Source: Heliocybe sulcata (taxonomy: Eukaryota; Basidiomycota; Agaricomycetes; Gloeophyllales; Gloeophyllaceae). Taken from it: DNA of 64,000 nucleotides. The stretch spans positions 678,684 through 742,683 of the forward strand of contig ML213515.1 in assembly GCA_004369045.1 (NCBI GenBank), written 5' to 3'. Positions within the stretch are counted from its first letter, which is position 1; each line of letters starts with the position of its first letter. This document shows positions 53,166 through 63,962 of this stretch, piece by piece. The notes beneath the pieces are model-generated. The model saw nothing but the letters and a program-made list of their open reading frames with translations. It ran no database searches and was not told the DNA's origin. The translations under genes were made by a program, and so were the position numbers.

Positions 53166-54980
53166 ATGGCGTTCGCACCTGCTCTCCTTCAAGCAATGCC
53201 ACCAGATGTCTTCGAGAACATTGTTGTTCGCGCCTCCGAAAAGAGGAGGCAGGACCATGGCATGAAAGGCCTTCTGGAGATGACCCACGTTAGTAGGAAG
53301 GTGCAAGGGATTGTGTTGAAGAAGAAGGAGCTTTGGAATCGGATAAGCATGGAGACTCCCGCTCTCGCTGCTTTGTTTCTGGAGCGCGCCGCAAGGCCGA
53401 AGGTGACCGTCTCCATCGCCAAGGCTAGCGATAAGAAGAGGGTCTCCGATAGATTCGACGTCCTCGAGCTGTACGCGGCGACGATCGTCTCTCTCCGCAT
53501 CAATATACCAGGCAAAGATTGGGAGGCGTTATGCACGGAGAGAAGGCCGGAGGCGTGGCAGATGGGGATGCTGGAGAGCGCGGAACTCCGGCACTATGAC
53601 GAGAACTACGAGCTTCCGCCCGCCGCCGTCGTTCCATTCCAGGCTCCCATCCTCAAGGATCTCCTCACCTTTGGACTGCCGTTGAAAGCTGTCCAGCCTA
53701 TCATATCCGGCACACTCCGCCGTCTGCAGATTCAGGGCAATGTTGAAGTCACAACCGAGGATATCTGGACCGCGTTGAAGGCGACGCCTAACCTCGAGAA
53801 TCTGTATTTATGCCACACCATTGAGGACGACGATACGAGGAAGAACGTCCATCTCCCTCTCTTGCGCAATTTGGTGTTGCCGATTAGGAACAACGTCGCC
53901 GCCGAGGTGTTCACGCACCTCGTTCTCCCCGCGGATGCCTCTTTGACGTTGGAGATTATCTGCGAAGGTTATAGCGCCGACAAGATTGGAGGAAATATCG
54001 GTACCCTCGCTCCCAGGATCAATAGGATCGCAAATGCGAACGACTATCGGTCCTGCGAGCTCGTGCACGACAGCACGGTCCGCACGAAGCTAGTCCTATC
54101 CCCGGTTGTTGCAGCCAAGTATGCACAGGCTGTACCGTCGGACCAAACACAGGTAATCGCGCCGACGCTGGAGTTAATTCTGGACGAATATCCAGAGCAC
54201 GACGAGGGTCTTGTATACGACGCGCTGGCACAGGCATTGCTTCCTACACTGCAGCAGCTCTCCGTCCTCAAGATAGAGGACATGAGATCGTACAATAGCG
54301 AAGGACTACCACCTTCGCGCCATCTGATAGGTCCTTTCCCGACGCGCCTGCTGCGTACAACGAAGAGGGACTGGTCTTTGCCGACAGAGGCTTGGCACTC
54401 AGTGCTTGCGTGCTCTTGCTTGCGCAAGCTAGAGCTGCGGTATGTCCGTTTCCGGAAAACGTTCCTCAATGGCGACCCGGACGATTTTGTGGGCCTGCTG
54501 CTAAGATCCATTAGGCATTTCCAGTCGGAAAAGTCAATAAACCTTACTATCGACCACCCGGTCAACTTGGACGAGCAGGATATCGTGAAAATGGAGGAGG
54601 CAATAAGCCACATCCACTGGACTGGACCGCTGGGAGCCGAAAACGGCGGCCAGGAGGAAGAAGAGGATATCGAGGATGTCTTTAAGGAGGCATGTTCCGA
54701 GGCAGATGAAGAGGAGGACGCCCATGGGCTAGATGGAGAGGTTGCCGTGGGCGAAGCTGATGCGGATACGAACGCTGGTGGTAGCGCCGTCATCGTGAGC
54801 GGCAACCAAAGGAATGATAAGGCCGAGAACATCTTCGACGAGAGCACATCAGACGTGGAGGAAGAAGAGAGTCAGTGGCGAGACGTGAAGGATACCGAGG
54901 GCGAAGGCTCTATCGCTGCGTACATTAGCGGCGATGATGCCGCCATGGGCGACCGCGAGGAGAAGAGCGGCATGGTCTGA
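53166..54980 (+). CDS. F-box protein, family B (copy B4) with long acidic tail
   Basis: Single-exon coding region, 604 aa, from MAFAPALLQAMPPDVFENIV. F-box at about residues 8-58 (MTHVSRKVQGIVLKKKELWN). Leucine-rich middle with PILKDLLTFGLPLKAVQPII, NLENLYLCHTIEDDDTRKNV and SRHLIGPFPTRLLRTTKRDW; then YVRFRKTFLNGDPDDFVGLL and INLTIDHPVNL. From about residue 490 the tail is Glu/Asp/Ala/Gly-rich, much longer than in B1-B3. It stops at TGA 54978-54980, but the same frame stays open for 61 more codons of similar composition. GST3 lies upstream. Substrate unknown. Confidence 0.87.
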   Translation: MAFAPALLQAMPPDVFENIVVRASEKRRQDHGMKGLLEMTHVSRKVQGIVLKKKELWNRISMETPALAALFLERAARPKVTVSIAKASDKKRVSDRFDVLELYAATIVSLRINIPGKDWEALCTERRPEAWQMGMLESAELRHYDENYELPPAAVVPFQAPILKDLLTFGLPLKAVQPIISGTLRRLQIQGNVEVTTEDIWTALKATPNLENLYLCHTIEDDDTRKNVHLPLLRNLVLPIRNNVAAEVFTHLVLPADASLTLEIICEGYSADKIGGNIGTLAPRINRIANANDYRSCELVHDSTVRTKLVLSPVVAAKYAQAVPSDQTQVIAPTLELILDEYPEHDEGLVYDALAQALLPTLQQLSVLKIEDMRSYNSEGLPPSRHLIGPFPTRLLRTTKRDWSLPTEAWHSVLACSCLRKLELRYVRFRKTFLNGDPDDFVGLLLRSIRHFQSEKSINLTIDHPVNLDEQDIVKMEEAISHIHWTGPLGAENGGQEEEEDIEDVFKEACSEADEEEDAHGLDGEVAVGEADADTNAGGSAVIVSGNQRNDKAENIFDESTSDVEEEESQWRDVKDTEGEGSIAAYISGDDAAMGDREEKSGMV

Positions 54981-56992
54981 GAAGAACCGCCGATGGGTGA
55001 AGTGGATGAAGACGCCGGAAGGGGTGCGGTAGAGGAGATCGATGGCGCTGCGGCTGTAGGCGATGTCATAACCAAACGTTACGAGGGGTCCGGGTGGTCG
55101 ATGGCGAGAAATGAGGGGAGGGCTTGGCATGCGGAAGAAATGTCTGTAACTATCGAAAGACTGTGATTTCATTGTAAAATATATCCGGCAATCGTACCCT
55201 TCGAGGTTACGGAGATGGGGAGACGAACTGCGGTCGGGTTTGTGACCACAAGGTCAATCGGGTATGGATGAGTATCAGATACCATTGGCGGTCGTCCTCG
55301 CTTGAGCGTATATTTCTCGATACAATGCGTGTTTCGGATCAAAAGCCTCGAAGCGCAGGAGGTATGAGCTTGCCACATCGCCCTTGTGGCAATTTTACGG
55401 CCAGGCGGCGTTTGCTACTGGCAACAGCCACAAATAAGCCACACATATGTTGGCCTGACGAATGCGACTCAGCACCTGCTACTCTCCCTGCAGGCCTGAG
55501 CAGCCTCGACAGGATTAGATGGGTATATCTGGCTCTTGGGCTGTTGCCTACGTGAACGCGCCCCGATATCTCGGATCGTTCCATGAGCGCTGTCTGGGAG
55601 CAACCACCTTAGTGAGTTCTTTCTTCCAGACTGCTTGCATGTACAGGGCAGCAGTCCATCTCGTTTATTCTTTAATCGTATCCATCTACAAGGGAATTTC
55701 CGCTTTCCGTGCATCTTCCATTTAGCGATGGTACAATATTATGGTTCCTTCTCTTTACCCCAACTCTCAGTAAATACAGGTTCTGAGGGCAGGAGGCGGT
55801 CATCTGGCTGTCGGGCCAGTCATCTGTTTACATCCGGTTCCCTCAGGTCTGGTCAAGCACTGTCGACCAGGGTTTCCTGGCGAAGGATACACTCCAGGTA
55901 CGCCGACGGTGTCCGCACGTACCATTTGCCCTCCATCTGCTCGTCATTTTTTGGAGCCCACTAGCGGCGTCGCTCATTGTTACAGGCCTGCCCCCAGCAC
56001 AGAACTTTGGCGGACCAAGTGTTAGACGCCCACCGTGCGGGTGTGAGAGCTCTCGGGCAGAAAGATGTTTGCCCTGACTCCATTCCTCTCCGCGCGTTTC
56101 TGTCTCTCCAGAACCTCAGAGATGGAGCAGCGTCTGGGGCAATGTCAATACCGTCGACTATGGCATGTCATTTTCTTAATATTCTCTCTGTGCCACTCCG
56201 ACTTTGTCCCCATCTTATAGCGATGCTCCTTCATGAACTGATAATGGCCAGCATGGCGGTTCTTGGGAAACGCTGCGCGGGACGAGCTCAGTTCTGCGTG
56301 ATGACCGGGCGCTACACGATTATCCACTCGACAGTCCAGCTGGCCTTACCTGCGTTCGAACTCTCCCCGGTAGCGCTGGGTTGAGTGATGCAATGCAACT
56401 CTTCTGCCATGACGGCATGTTTAACCGCCATGTGGTCTTGCCAAAGGCATGAGGAAAGGTTCGAGAGCGCGAGCTCAAGTGCAACGAGAGCTTGAAGCTT
56501 TGCCGCGGGAGCACGGGCGTTCTTCGCTCCTGAAACGGCCCTGTAGTGCACACTGCTAGACTGCATAGTATTGTGCGTCTACCTATATGAGCTAGGCAAG
56601 AATAACCTGCACTGTACACATATTGTATCGAGAGATTCTGGCAATGAAGACTGTTTATATACACACTTCACGCCACCGCGCGAAGGTAGACTCTGCCTCC
56701 TGACTCATCTGCTGCTCTTTATATCCTGCTGGCCACTGCTTTGCGACGAGCCCTACATATGTCCTGCTCATTCTGTACCACTTCTCTTCTCTAGATCTGA
56801 GGCCTCCAGTTTCTAGTCTTTGAAGCCAGAGTCTACGATGGGCGTGGGAGGCACTAATTCGCGATCCGAATGGTATCTCCAATGCCCATCGAGAACGCTT
56901 ACGCGGACGCAGCATTTGCTGGGCTATAAGTACGAGTACTGACGACGACGACGATAGAGGGAGTGCCTTGCCAACAGAGGAGCAAAGACGCT
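54981..56992. other. Intergenic, 2.0 kb
   Basis: 54981-55166 continues the acidic reading frame of B4. 55170-56990 has no recognisable gene; the longest frames (55977-56384 plus, 56320-56664 minus) resemble nothing I know. GACGACGACGACGATAGAGG near 56941 is a short simple repeat 50 bp before the next start. Confidence 0.4.
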
Positions 56993-57987
56993 ATGCCTGC
57001 GGACAAAGTCGACATTCTCATTTTAGGCGCCGGCTGGACCTCGACCTTTCTTATCCCCCTGTGCGAAGAGCGTCAAATCTCTTATGCTGCGACCAGTCGA
57101 AATGGTCGAGAAGGAACCACCAAATTCGTTTTTGACGCCGAGTCCGACGATGCAGCGCCGTTCTCAGCGCTGCCTGACGCGGGTACAGTGTTGATCGTGT
57201 TTCCCATCCGCGTGAGCGGCGCGTCTGAGAGGCTGGTGAGGCATTTCCAGAAGACGCATGAGGGTACCGAGGCGGGTTTTGTGCAGTTGGGATCGACGGG
57301 GATATGGGACGTGAGTCTTTGTTGTCTTTCCCTCTGGGTCCTTGTCACCCATTCGTCCTACGAAAGAACGGTCCGACCGCGAAGAAGTCAGGAATCGGAA
57401 GGGTCCGCTCGGGAGATATGACCTGGTATGACAGACACTCGGAATTTGACGCTTCGAACCCTCGTGCAAACGCGGAGAACGAGCTGCTCGCCCTGTCTCC
57501 TGACACGCCCACTACAGTCCTCAACTTATGCGGTCTATGGGGCGGCAGCAGACACGTACGGAACTGGGTAGGGAGGGTAGCCCCCACGAAAGAAGCTCTG
57601 AAGGCGAAGGTAAGACCTCCTTTCGCTTCCGCCGACTTTACAGTTTCAAAGCAGCTTTCACGTTGATAGGGAAGTATCCACATGATCCATGGTGCCGACC
57701 TTGCCCGGGCCATTCTCGCCGTCCACTGCCAATTTGACAAGACTGCCGGCCAGCGCTGGCTCCTCACCGACCAGCGCGTATACGACTGGTGGGACCTCGC
57801 TTCGGCCTGGGGATCCGACGGAGAGCACTCAGACAAAGCACCCCAGTCTGGGTGGGTCAGGGAGCTGATGGACGAAGAGGGCATTAGGGCGTTGCCGAGG
57901 AGCGCAGAGGAGATTGGACGGGCGCTGGATAGCAGAGAGTTTTGGAAGACGTTTGGGTTGTCGCCCGTCAGAGCGAGGCTAGAGTAG
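56993..57987 (+). CDS. Atypical SDR, YeeZ-like NAD(P)-binding protein
   Basis: Three exons: 56993-57310, 57367-57609, 57670-57987 (292 aa), all junctions GT-AG in phase 0. Starts MPADKVDILILGAGWTSTFL, with Rossmann GAGWTS. Then PDAGTVLIVFPIRVSGASER, QLGSTGIWD, SEFDASNPRANAENELLAL, TVLNLCGLWGGSRHVRNWVG, and SIHMIHGADLARAILAVHCQ. It ends SREFWKTFGLSPVRARLE. Fits NAD-dependent epimerase-like proteins of the YeeZ group. No classical YxxxK is seen; enzymatic activity is unknown. Single copy and not related to the F-box modules. Confidence 0.82.
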
Positions 57988-59278
57988 GGTGTAACTGTGA
58001 GATCGCTTATCTCCTCTGCGGCTTGGAACTTGGCAGTCTAACTGACTTGCCTACTGCTGCTTCGCAGATCCAGCTTGTGAACGTCCGAGCAATCTGCATT
58101 CCTTTGGTAAGATAGTATCAGCGGCTTTGCCTAACAATTAGTAAGTATGATATCAGCGCAATGATACCAAGTCCCGGCATCCTCACCATCCAATCACGTT
58201 TCCACCAAATGGTCGATCAGCCTTTCCTTCCATCCCTCAGTTTGTATACGACTGAGAGACCTTGCGCTCTATTTTTGGCCTGAGACGTGATCTCGGATGG
58301 GTCGGATTCTATTTAACTGATGCCTCTGGACAAGGGGCCGGATGAGCGACAGGAATAGTCGAGCGCTGATATGGAGACCAGAGTAGACTGGAAGGGCTCT
58401 GAAAGACCTTGACGCCGTGTCTCCTGCGGGCCAGTCTGGAGGACTGTGTAAGTCTGTAAGATCTGTTACCCCGTACGTATCATACGCATAACTGACCGTC
58501 CGTCTGTGTCTTCTTAGGACTCGGGAAGCCGACAAAGACATGGTTGGTTTTTGACCTGACATTGCGTGGCTCATGGAATTCCTGCTAGCCTGCAGGACAA
58601 GCTGTTCTTCACCTTGCTGAACATCAAGAGTATAATGCCACTGAAGCATCAGTCGCTGCCACGATGGACGGTGCACATTAATGACGCTCAGCCTCACGGC
58701 CCGACATTCAGACGTCCGCGTCAGTCGCCAAGCTCAGTATCGAAACAGACACTACACGGTGCGGACGGTTAGCATGAAACAGAGCGTGTAGTATGACCCT
58801 AGGCCGCCATTGCGAGACGGACAAAGGAGAGGCGTGAGAATTCGTCACTCGGGTAAGTGAGTTCAAACAAGAGCCTAACCTGCCGTCTCGCGTTCACTCT
58901 CGTCTCGAATTCGTTGTCGAGGGCGTTTCTCGAGATCCTTGGCTTTGTATATTTTGGCCGTCCTCGCGAGACAGGTTGGACTTGGTTTGTCTGTTATAGC
59001 GAAGAGCCCTTACTGTAAGTTTTGGCTACGGTCTGGCCCTCCTCATGTTCCGACCGTCTTATGTCCCAGAGCATCCCAGCTGCCTACACAACCCACGATT
59101 CTCCATCGCAAACATCATCTTCGATTCGGAGCCCTTTTGTCACCACTTTATTCTCACGATAAGGGCTAAAGGTAAGGCATTTCTACTGCTTCACGGTTTT
59201 CACCACATCATGGTGCCACATCCACCCTACGTGACTCCATATGCTCAATCGCGCCATTCCACTGTCTATGTAGATCCA
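57988..59278. other. Intergenic and 5'UTR of B5
   Basis: 57988-59000 shows no gene. A candidate 5'UTR intron lies at 59172-59273 (AAAG|GTAAGGCATT ... TATGTAG|ATCCAATGG, 102 nt) with GTGCCAC at 59213-59219, 60-66 bp before the start codon. Confidence 0.5.
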
Positions 59279-60811
59279 ATGGCTTTACAATATCACTACA
59301 ACTCCTCCAAAACGCTACAGGGCCTCCCCCGGGAGATGCTCGGCAAGATCCTCGTCCACACCGTCGAAGCCGAAAGACTGGACGTGAAGATCCAGTGGAA
59401 AGACATATGCGCGGAGAGGCGCTGGCGGAAGTCCATTGCATGGATGAGACTGCGGCTGGTGTGCAAACTGTGGGACGATATGATTGTGGGGCAAGGGAGT
59501 GTGTGGAACGAAATCGTCGCCGTTCATCCCCGCTTCACCAGGCTGTTCCTGGAACGGGCTAACCGACCGGAGGTCATCCTTGGGCACCACAGGGAGGAGT
59601 TTGAAGAGATTCTCCTTGACATCATCTACGAGTTTTCGCCCAAGATCGTCTCGCTGAAGATGACATTGCCGGTCAAGGTCTGGGAACAAGAAATGAGTTG
59701 GTTGGGGGAAGATCCCTTCCTGGACTTCAGGCGCTTGGAGCAGCTCCATATTTCCACCGACTGCCTCAAAGGGGTGGTAGCAGCTACTGCCACCTTACCT
59801 TTCGAAGCGCCAAAGCTGAAAGAGCTTCGAACGTCCCGTTTCCATCTGAGCACCGTTCGGCATCTGCTCTCCCCGACTTTGGAACGGATGGAAATATTTG
59901 GAGACTCTGCAGTCAAGACATCCCTTGACGATATCTGCACTGCGCTGGCGGACAGCCCGAACCTTAGGGCCCTCGCTATCGGGGTTGACGTCGTTGATGA
60001 TCACGATGATCACAAACGTCGCAAGGTCGCGCTCAAGCATCTGGAAGAAACCTGTCTGGTTATCAAGACAGAAGCCGATGCCGAACGCTTTGCTTCACTG
60101 GACTGCACCGCGCTCGCTTCAGCCGACCTGACCGTGTCGACTGACGACCTGAAGAACCTGATCTCAATCATCAGCATTATCGGTCCGCAGGTCGTTTCTA
60201 TTGCCGAACGTAATGATTACACAAGGTGTCGTCTCGCAAACTATAGGGATGACGCAGACCGTGGCACCGTGCTCGCTCTAGGACGAGAAGAAGAGGGAGA
60301 GCATTGGGGCCCTTCGATTTACCTCGGATTTGACACATACCACGAGGGATGGGGTTCGGCCGGAGAAACGAAGGTGTTCGATGCCATAATGAAGCATTTG
60401 GGTGCTGCACTGGAGAACGTTGAGCATCTCGACGTCGAGGACGTTCCAACCTACGGAAACAAGCAATCTAATCCAGAACTAGTCGGTCCCTTCCCCGCCC
60501 ACTCTCTGTATGCCCACAATGCCAATGTGCTACCCGTTGGCCCCATGGTCTTCTCGTACTTGAGAACGTTAAAGGTGGACCACGTCCGATTTCGGCGAGC
60601 ATTCTTGGGAAAAGATCCACACGACTTCTCGGATCTCATGCTGAGGACTATTCAGTATTTCTCTTCGGAGAATAAAACAAACAGCCTCACCGTTCGCTAT
60701 CCGGTCAATATCCCCGGCAACGAGATTGATCTGTTGCGAACACTCTTCCGATTAGGTCGCATCCCACCACTCACAGGTCTTCAACGATGGCAGCAACTGA
60801 GAGGTTATTAG
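59279..60811 (+). CDS. F-box protein, family B (copy B5)
   Basis: Single-exon coding region, 510 aa, from MALQYHYNSSKTLQGLPREM. The long upstream in-frame stretch is excluded because it lies in the 5'UTR and its intron. F-box at about 12-70: LPREMLGKILVHTVEAERL and SIAWMRLRLVCKLWDDM. Family-B landmarks: FTRLFLERANRPEVIL, APKLKELRTSRFHLSTVRHL, DICTALADSPNLRALAIGVD, NLISIISIIGPQVVSIAERN, VRFRRAFLGKDPHDFSDLML, NSLTVRYPVNIPGNEI. No acidic tail, unlike B1-B4, and no GST next to it. Likely an older, diverged member. Probable SCF adaptor. Confidence 0.87.
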   Translation: MALQYHYNSSKTLQGLPREMLGKILVHTVEAERLDVKIQWKDICAERRWRKSIAWMRLRLVCKLWDDMIVGQGSVWNEIVAVHPRFTRLFLERANRPEVILGHHREEFEEILLDIIYEFSPKIVSLKMTLPVKVWEQEMSWLGEDPFLDFRRLEQLHISTDCLKGVVAATATLPFEAPKLKELRTSRFHLSTVRHLLSPTLERMEIFGDSAVKTSLDDICTALADSPNLRALAIGVDVVDDHDDHKRRKVALKHLEETCLVIKTEADAERFASLDCTALASADLTVSTDDLKNLISIISIIGPQVVSIAERNDYTRCRLANYRDDADRGTVLALGREEEGEHWGPSIYLGFDTYHEGWGSAGETKVFDAIMKHLGAALENVEHLDVEDVPTYGNKQSNPELVGPFPAHSLYAHNANVLPVGPMVFSYLRTLKVDHVRFRRAFLGKDPHDFSDLMLRTIQYFSSENKTNSLTVRYPVNIPGNEIDLLRTLFRLGRIPPLTGLQRWQQLRGY

Positions 60812-61525
60812 TCACAGCGAAGAACATAGGCCAAGGCCTGTGAAACACCCGATCAAACGGATGCTGCTGATATATGCTGAATGGATGCACGCCTGCGTGG
60901 ATTTGAAGGATGACCAAGTGCGCTGAGAGTAGACAGAGTCGGTTGTCCGTAAATCTTGTTTTCTCTCCTTGTATTTGGCGAGATCAGACAAGCATCAAGA
61001 ATACAGGGGAGTAGAAATCGGCCTCATCGATAGTACTGCGCGTTAGGCTTATTATAAGAGATTTTTCACGGCATCTGCCGTTCGAGCGCCGCAGCAAGCA
61101 ATTAGCTCAGTGTGTTCTGGTCACGGCCAGCACACCAAGAGAAAGACTACGACTCGCACATAGACCAGTTAGACCACATTGGGACCTATGCCTGGCACAG
61201 ACTGGGCATGCTAAACGGATCTGCAAGCGTGTGGCAAAGGACAAAGGAGTGGCGTGGGCGACCAAACACACACAAATCTTCACCAGACGCGTCCGTTTAG
61301 GTCCGTTTGCGTCTCCTCCTCACGCTATCAAAAGCCTTGCCTAGTACTCTTCGCCAGCAGGAGAATCATTCGACAATATTTCAAAGGTGGCAACTGGCAT
61401 TTCGGCTCATTTTACGCCCCTTTCGTGCGAGTTTTCTCGACTTTTGCCCTGTGGCACGATTATATCTGACCTCGGGCCAGGCCACATCCATACGTTACAT
61501 CCTTCTGCTACCAAGCGCATACGAT
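60812..61525. other. Intergenic and 5'UTR of B6
   Basis: No gene. GTGGCAC at 61451-61457 lies 69-75 bp before the next start codon. A possible 5'UTR intron is 61387-61515 (AAAG|GTGGCA ... ACCAAG|CGCATACG, 129 nt), weaker than the others. Confidence 0.45.
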
Positions 61526-63283
61526 ATGGCCATGATTAGCAAGCTATCCAACGAACTACTGCTTGAAATTTTCAAGTACTATATCTCCACCTCCGAGACT
61601 GAGTCTATCCGTTACAGTACGCCCTACAGATGGACCAAGCTGAGGCTGGTCTGCTCTTACTGGAAGGAGATCCTCGAGAGTCCGATGCTCTGGGATCAAG
61701 TCCCAGTGACATCTCTGAGAGCTATGAAGCTCGTTCTATATCATAATCCGGTTGTTGACCTGGATATGAGAGGCTCGCTGGTGGATCTCGCGAAGCCGGC
61801 GGACCAGCAAAAGCTAGTGCGGATGCAGCGTTTGGCTGGAAGGATCAGGTCCATCGATCTATGCACATCAGCGGCCGTGATGAATGCCTGGAATACTCCG
61901 ACTCCACGATTGAAGAGCTTGGCCCTCAGGAGGATGCCTGGGACTCCCGCCATCCAGGCACAGGTCACGGACCCGTCCACACTCCTCACCCGTTTCCAAT
62001 CGCCGGTGTTAACGAAACTGGAACTACAGGGCTTTACGTGGAATGAGGTTAAACCAATGCTGGACGATGCCATTGAGGACCTCGCGCTCGATCGGATATT
62101 GGGAATGCGTGTGGATGAGTTCGCGTCTGCCATAAAGAGGATGCCGCACCTACGCCGGTTGCGCATGTCATACCACAGCTTAATATTCCTTCGAGCCCTT
62201 CTGCTGGACACTATGGAGGAGCTCATGCTTGTCGGTCTGGGCCAGGTGCTCGATGGGGCCAGGTTCCTCGCAATTGTCGGCCAAATGCAGAGCCTGCGTC
62301 GTCTTGAAATCAGCACGAAAGTAACAAACCCAAGCGCTGATGCTGCCATGGTCGAGCTGCCTAACTTGAAGTCCATTATGTGTCTAATCCGTCATCCCCA
62401 AGAGGCGGAGTATCTCACCAGGATGAAGGTTCCGACGCTCCGTCACTTCCAACTATCAGCCGGCAACAACCAGAGCGAGAATGACGCTGGCCTCCAGGAG
62501 ATACTGCAGCTGGTGCTGCCGCTTGTGCAGCAGGTAGCGAAGAATACCCCACTGCCAACAGCGCTGTTCTCCTCTCCTATACCAGACCTACACCTGACTT
62601 TCAAGGAGGAACCAGCCACACATCCAGATAACGGCATCCAGCTCAACCTGTTCGTCAACAATCATAAGGAACTCCTCTGCTTCATCGCGAGCTATTTCGC
62701 TCCAGTCCTCGCGCGGGTTGAAAGCGCATACATCGGGGATGGACGTTACTCCCATAGACGCTCTCTGCCAGCCTGGCGCAGCATCTTCAGACAGATGGGC
62801 AATGCGCAGTCCCTGCATCTTGAGCAGAGAGGTGCGAAGGCGATGTCGGGCGGCTTGCACCATCACCCAAAGAACGGCGTCTGCGAGGCCGTCTTTCCTA
62901 AACTGAGGAACCTATACCTCGACAATGTCCGCTTCCACCCCCAACGCAGGAAGACGAACGACAACTGGGGTGTCAAAATGACAGCGACAAGACCGAGCTT
63001 TTTCGGGGACCTGAAAAGGTCATTTCAGCTTCGCGACGCCGCGACAAGACTAAATAACCTACTGAATGGGCACAACATTGAATCGGAGGATGGTGCCGAG
63101 TTCGAAGAGGCTGGGGAAGGATTTGAGGACGGGGCGAGACAGAGGTATTCGGCGAAGCCAAAGGACGATGGCAAATTCCGGCTCGTTATCCGCAACGCCA
63201 TCCGACTGTACGCGAGGGACGTGGAGAAGTTGACGAAGCCGGGACGGCTCGTGATCTGGGATGCTGTAAACCGCCGAAATTGA
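61526..63283 (+). CDS. F-box protein, distant family-B relative (copy B6)
   Basis: Single-exon coding region, 585 aa, from MAMISKLSNELLLEIFKYYI. A canonical F-box occupies residues about 4-58: LSNELLLEIFKYY, WTKLRLVCSYWKEILESPML. A leucine-rich region follows (LKSLALRRM, LTKLELQGFTW, LRRLRMSYHSLIFLRALLLD, MEELMLVGLGQVL, LRRLEISTK, ELPNLKSIM). Then comes a charged C-terminal part with NLYLDNVRFHPQRRKTNDN and KFRLVIRNAIRLYARDVEKL, equivalent to the NLTI...VNLKETEV strand of other members. It starts directly after MA-type context like the rest. The most diverged of the six; no acidic tail and no adjacent GST. Confidence 0.87.
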   Translation: MAMISKLSNELLLEIFKYYISTSETESIRYSTPYRWTKLRLVCSYWKEILESPMLWDQVPVTSLRAMKLVLYHNPVVDLDMRGSLVDLAKPADQQKLVRMQRLAGRIRSIDLCTSAAVMNAWNTPTPRLKSLALRRMPGTPAIQAQVTDPSTLLTRFQSPVLTKLELQGFTWNEVKPMLDDAIEDLALDRILGMRVDEFASAIKRMPHLRRLRMSYHSLIFLRALLLDTMEELMLVGLGQVLDGARFLAIVGQMQSLRRLEISTKVTNPSADAAMVELPNLKSIMCLIRHPQEAEYLTRMKVPTLRHFQLSAGNNQSENDAGLQEILQLVLPLVQQVAKNTPLPTALFSSPIPDLHLTFKEEPATHPDNGIQLNLFVNNHKELLCFIASYFAPVLARVESAYIGDGRYSHRRSLPAWRSIFRQMGNAQSLHLEQRGAKAMSGGLHHHPKNGVCEAVFPKLRNLYLDNVRFHPQRRKTNDNWGVKMTATRPSFFGDLKRSFQLRDAATRLNNLLNGHNIESEDGAEFEEAGEGFEDGARQRYSAKPKDDGKFRLVIRNAIRLYARDVEKLTKPGRLVIWDAVNRRN

Positions 63284-63590
63284 AGGCGAAGTGGAGCGAC
63301 AATTGATGGATATATTGTTTTCGTCTAGTCTCCGAGTCTGATTGAAGTCAGTATATTTAGTGCAAATGCCTATAGTAGAACGTGAGTGACGAGGGAACGA
63401 CCGCATAACTGTGTTTCTGCGAGGTGTGGTGTGGAATCAAAAGAAGGATAATCAAAAGGCGTTGATTTTCCGGTATTCCATAACCCATCACATATGAATA
63501 TCTCCAGAACAGCGAGCAGCGGATGCAATGAAACGGCAAACATCCTCTAGAACCTACACCTTAGGTACCCCGAATGTGATCTCCGAGGCA
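63284..63590. other. Intergenic
   Basis: 3' flank of B6 and of the next minus-strand frame. Nothing recognised. Confidence 0.4.
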
Positions 63591-63962
63591 GGCGAGCTCA
63601 AGCATGGGTGCCATGTGCAGCTGCGTGAGTCTGCGTGCTGTTACCGCATCGCCATACAAGGAGTTGAAACCGGGCCCTGCTGCACCTGGACCTTCCACTG
63701 CTTTACAGTGTCCGCGGACGAGCCGGATCTGCCGAGTCCGCCTGAACGATTTTAAGGCGAGTTTCGGAAAAATGTTCGAATAACACGCACCTGTATTGAA
63801 GCTCGGATCTTGAACGATAAGACTACTGCCTTTGAACGGCCGCATGTTATCGCCCGTGAACATGTCCATCAGGTCAGCTGTGAGGATTCGGCTATTGCCG
63901 AGCTCTGGCGAAGGCAAGAGGCGTTGGGAGACTGTGGCTGAAGCGTAAACATGAGTAAACAA
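63591..63962 (-). CDS. Possible C-terminal exons of an unidentified gene running off the right edge
   Basis: The minus strand reads VSQRLLPSPELGNSRILTAD, then MDMFTGDNMRPFKGSSLIVQ and DPSFNTG. A likely intron of about 55 nt (ACAG|GTGCGTG ... CGTTCAG) joins it to GLGRSGSSADTVKQWKVQVQ and a stop in this region; an alternative frame is also open. Composition and splice sites look real but no family is recognised and the start is not visible. Confidence 0.35.

Noticed and set aside
55977-56384. 135-codon plus frame as a gene
   Set aside because: Starts with a non-ATG codon, has no recognisable motif and no splice signals that extend it.
59045-59278. N-terminal extension of B5 upstream of ATG 59279
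   Set aside because: The open frame crosses a good intron (GTAAGGCATT ... TATGTAG) that also exists in other family-B genes, so it is read as 5'UTR.
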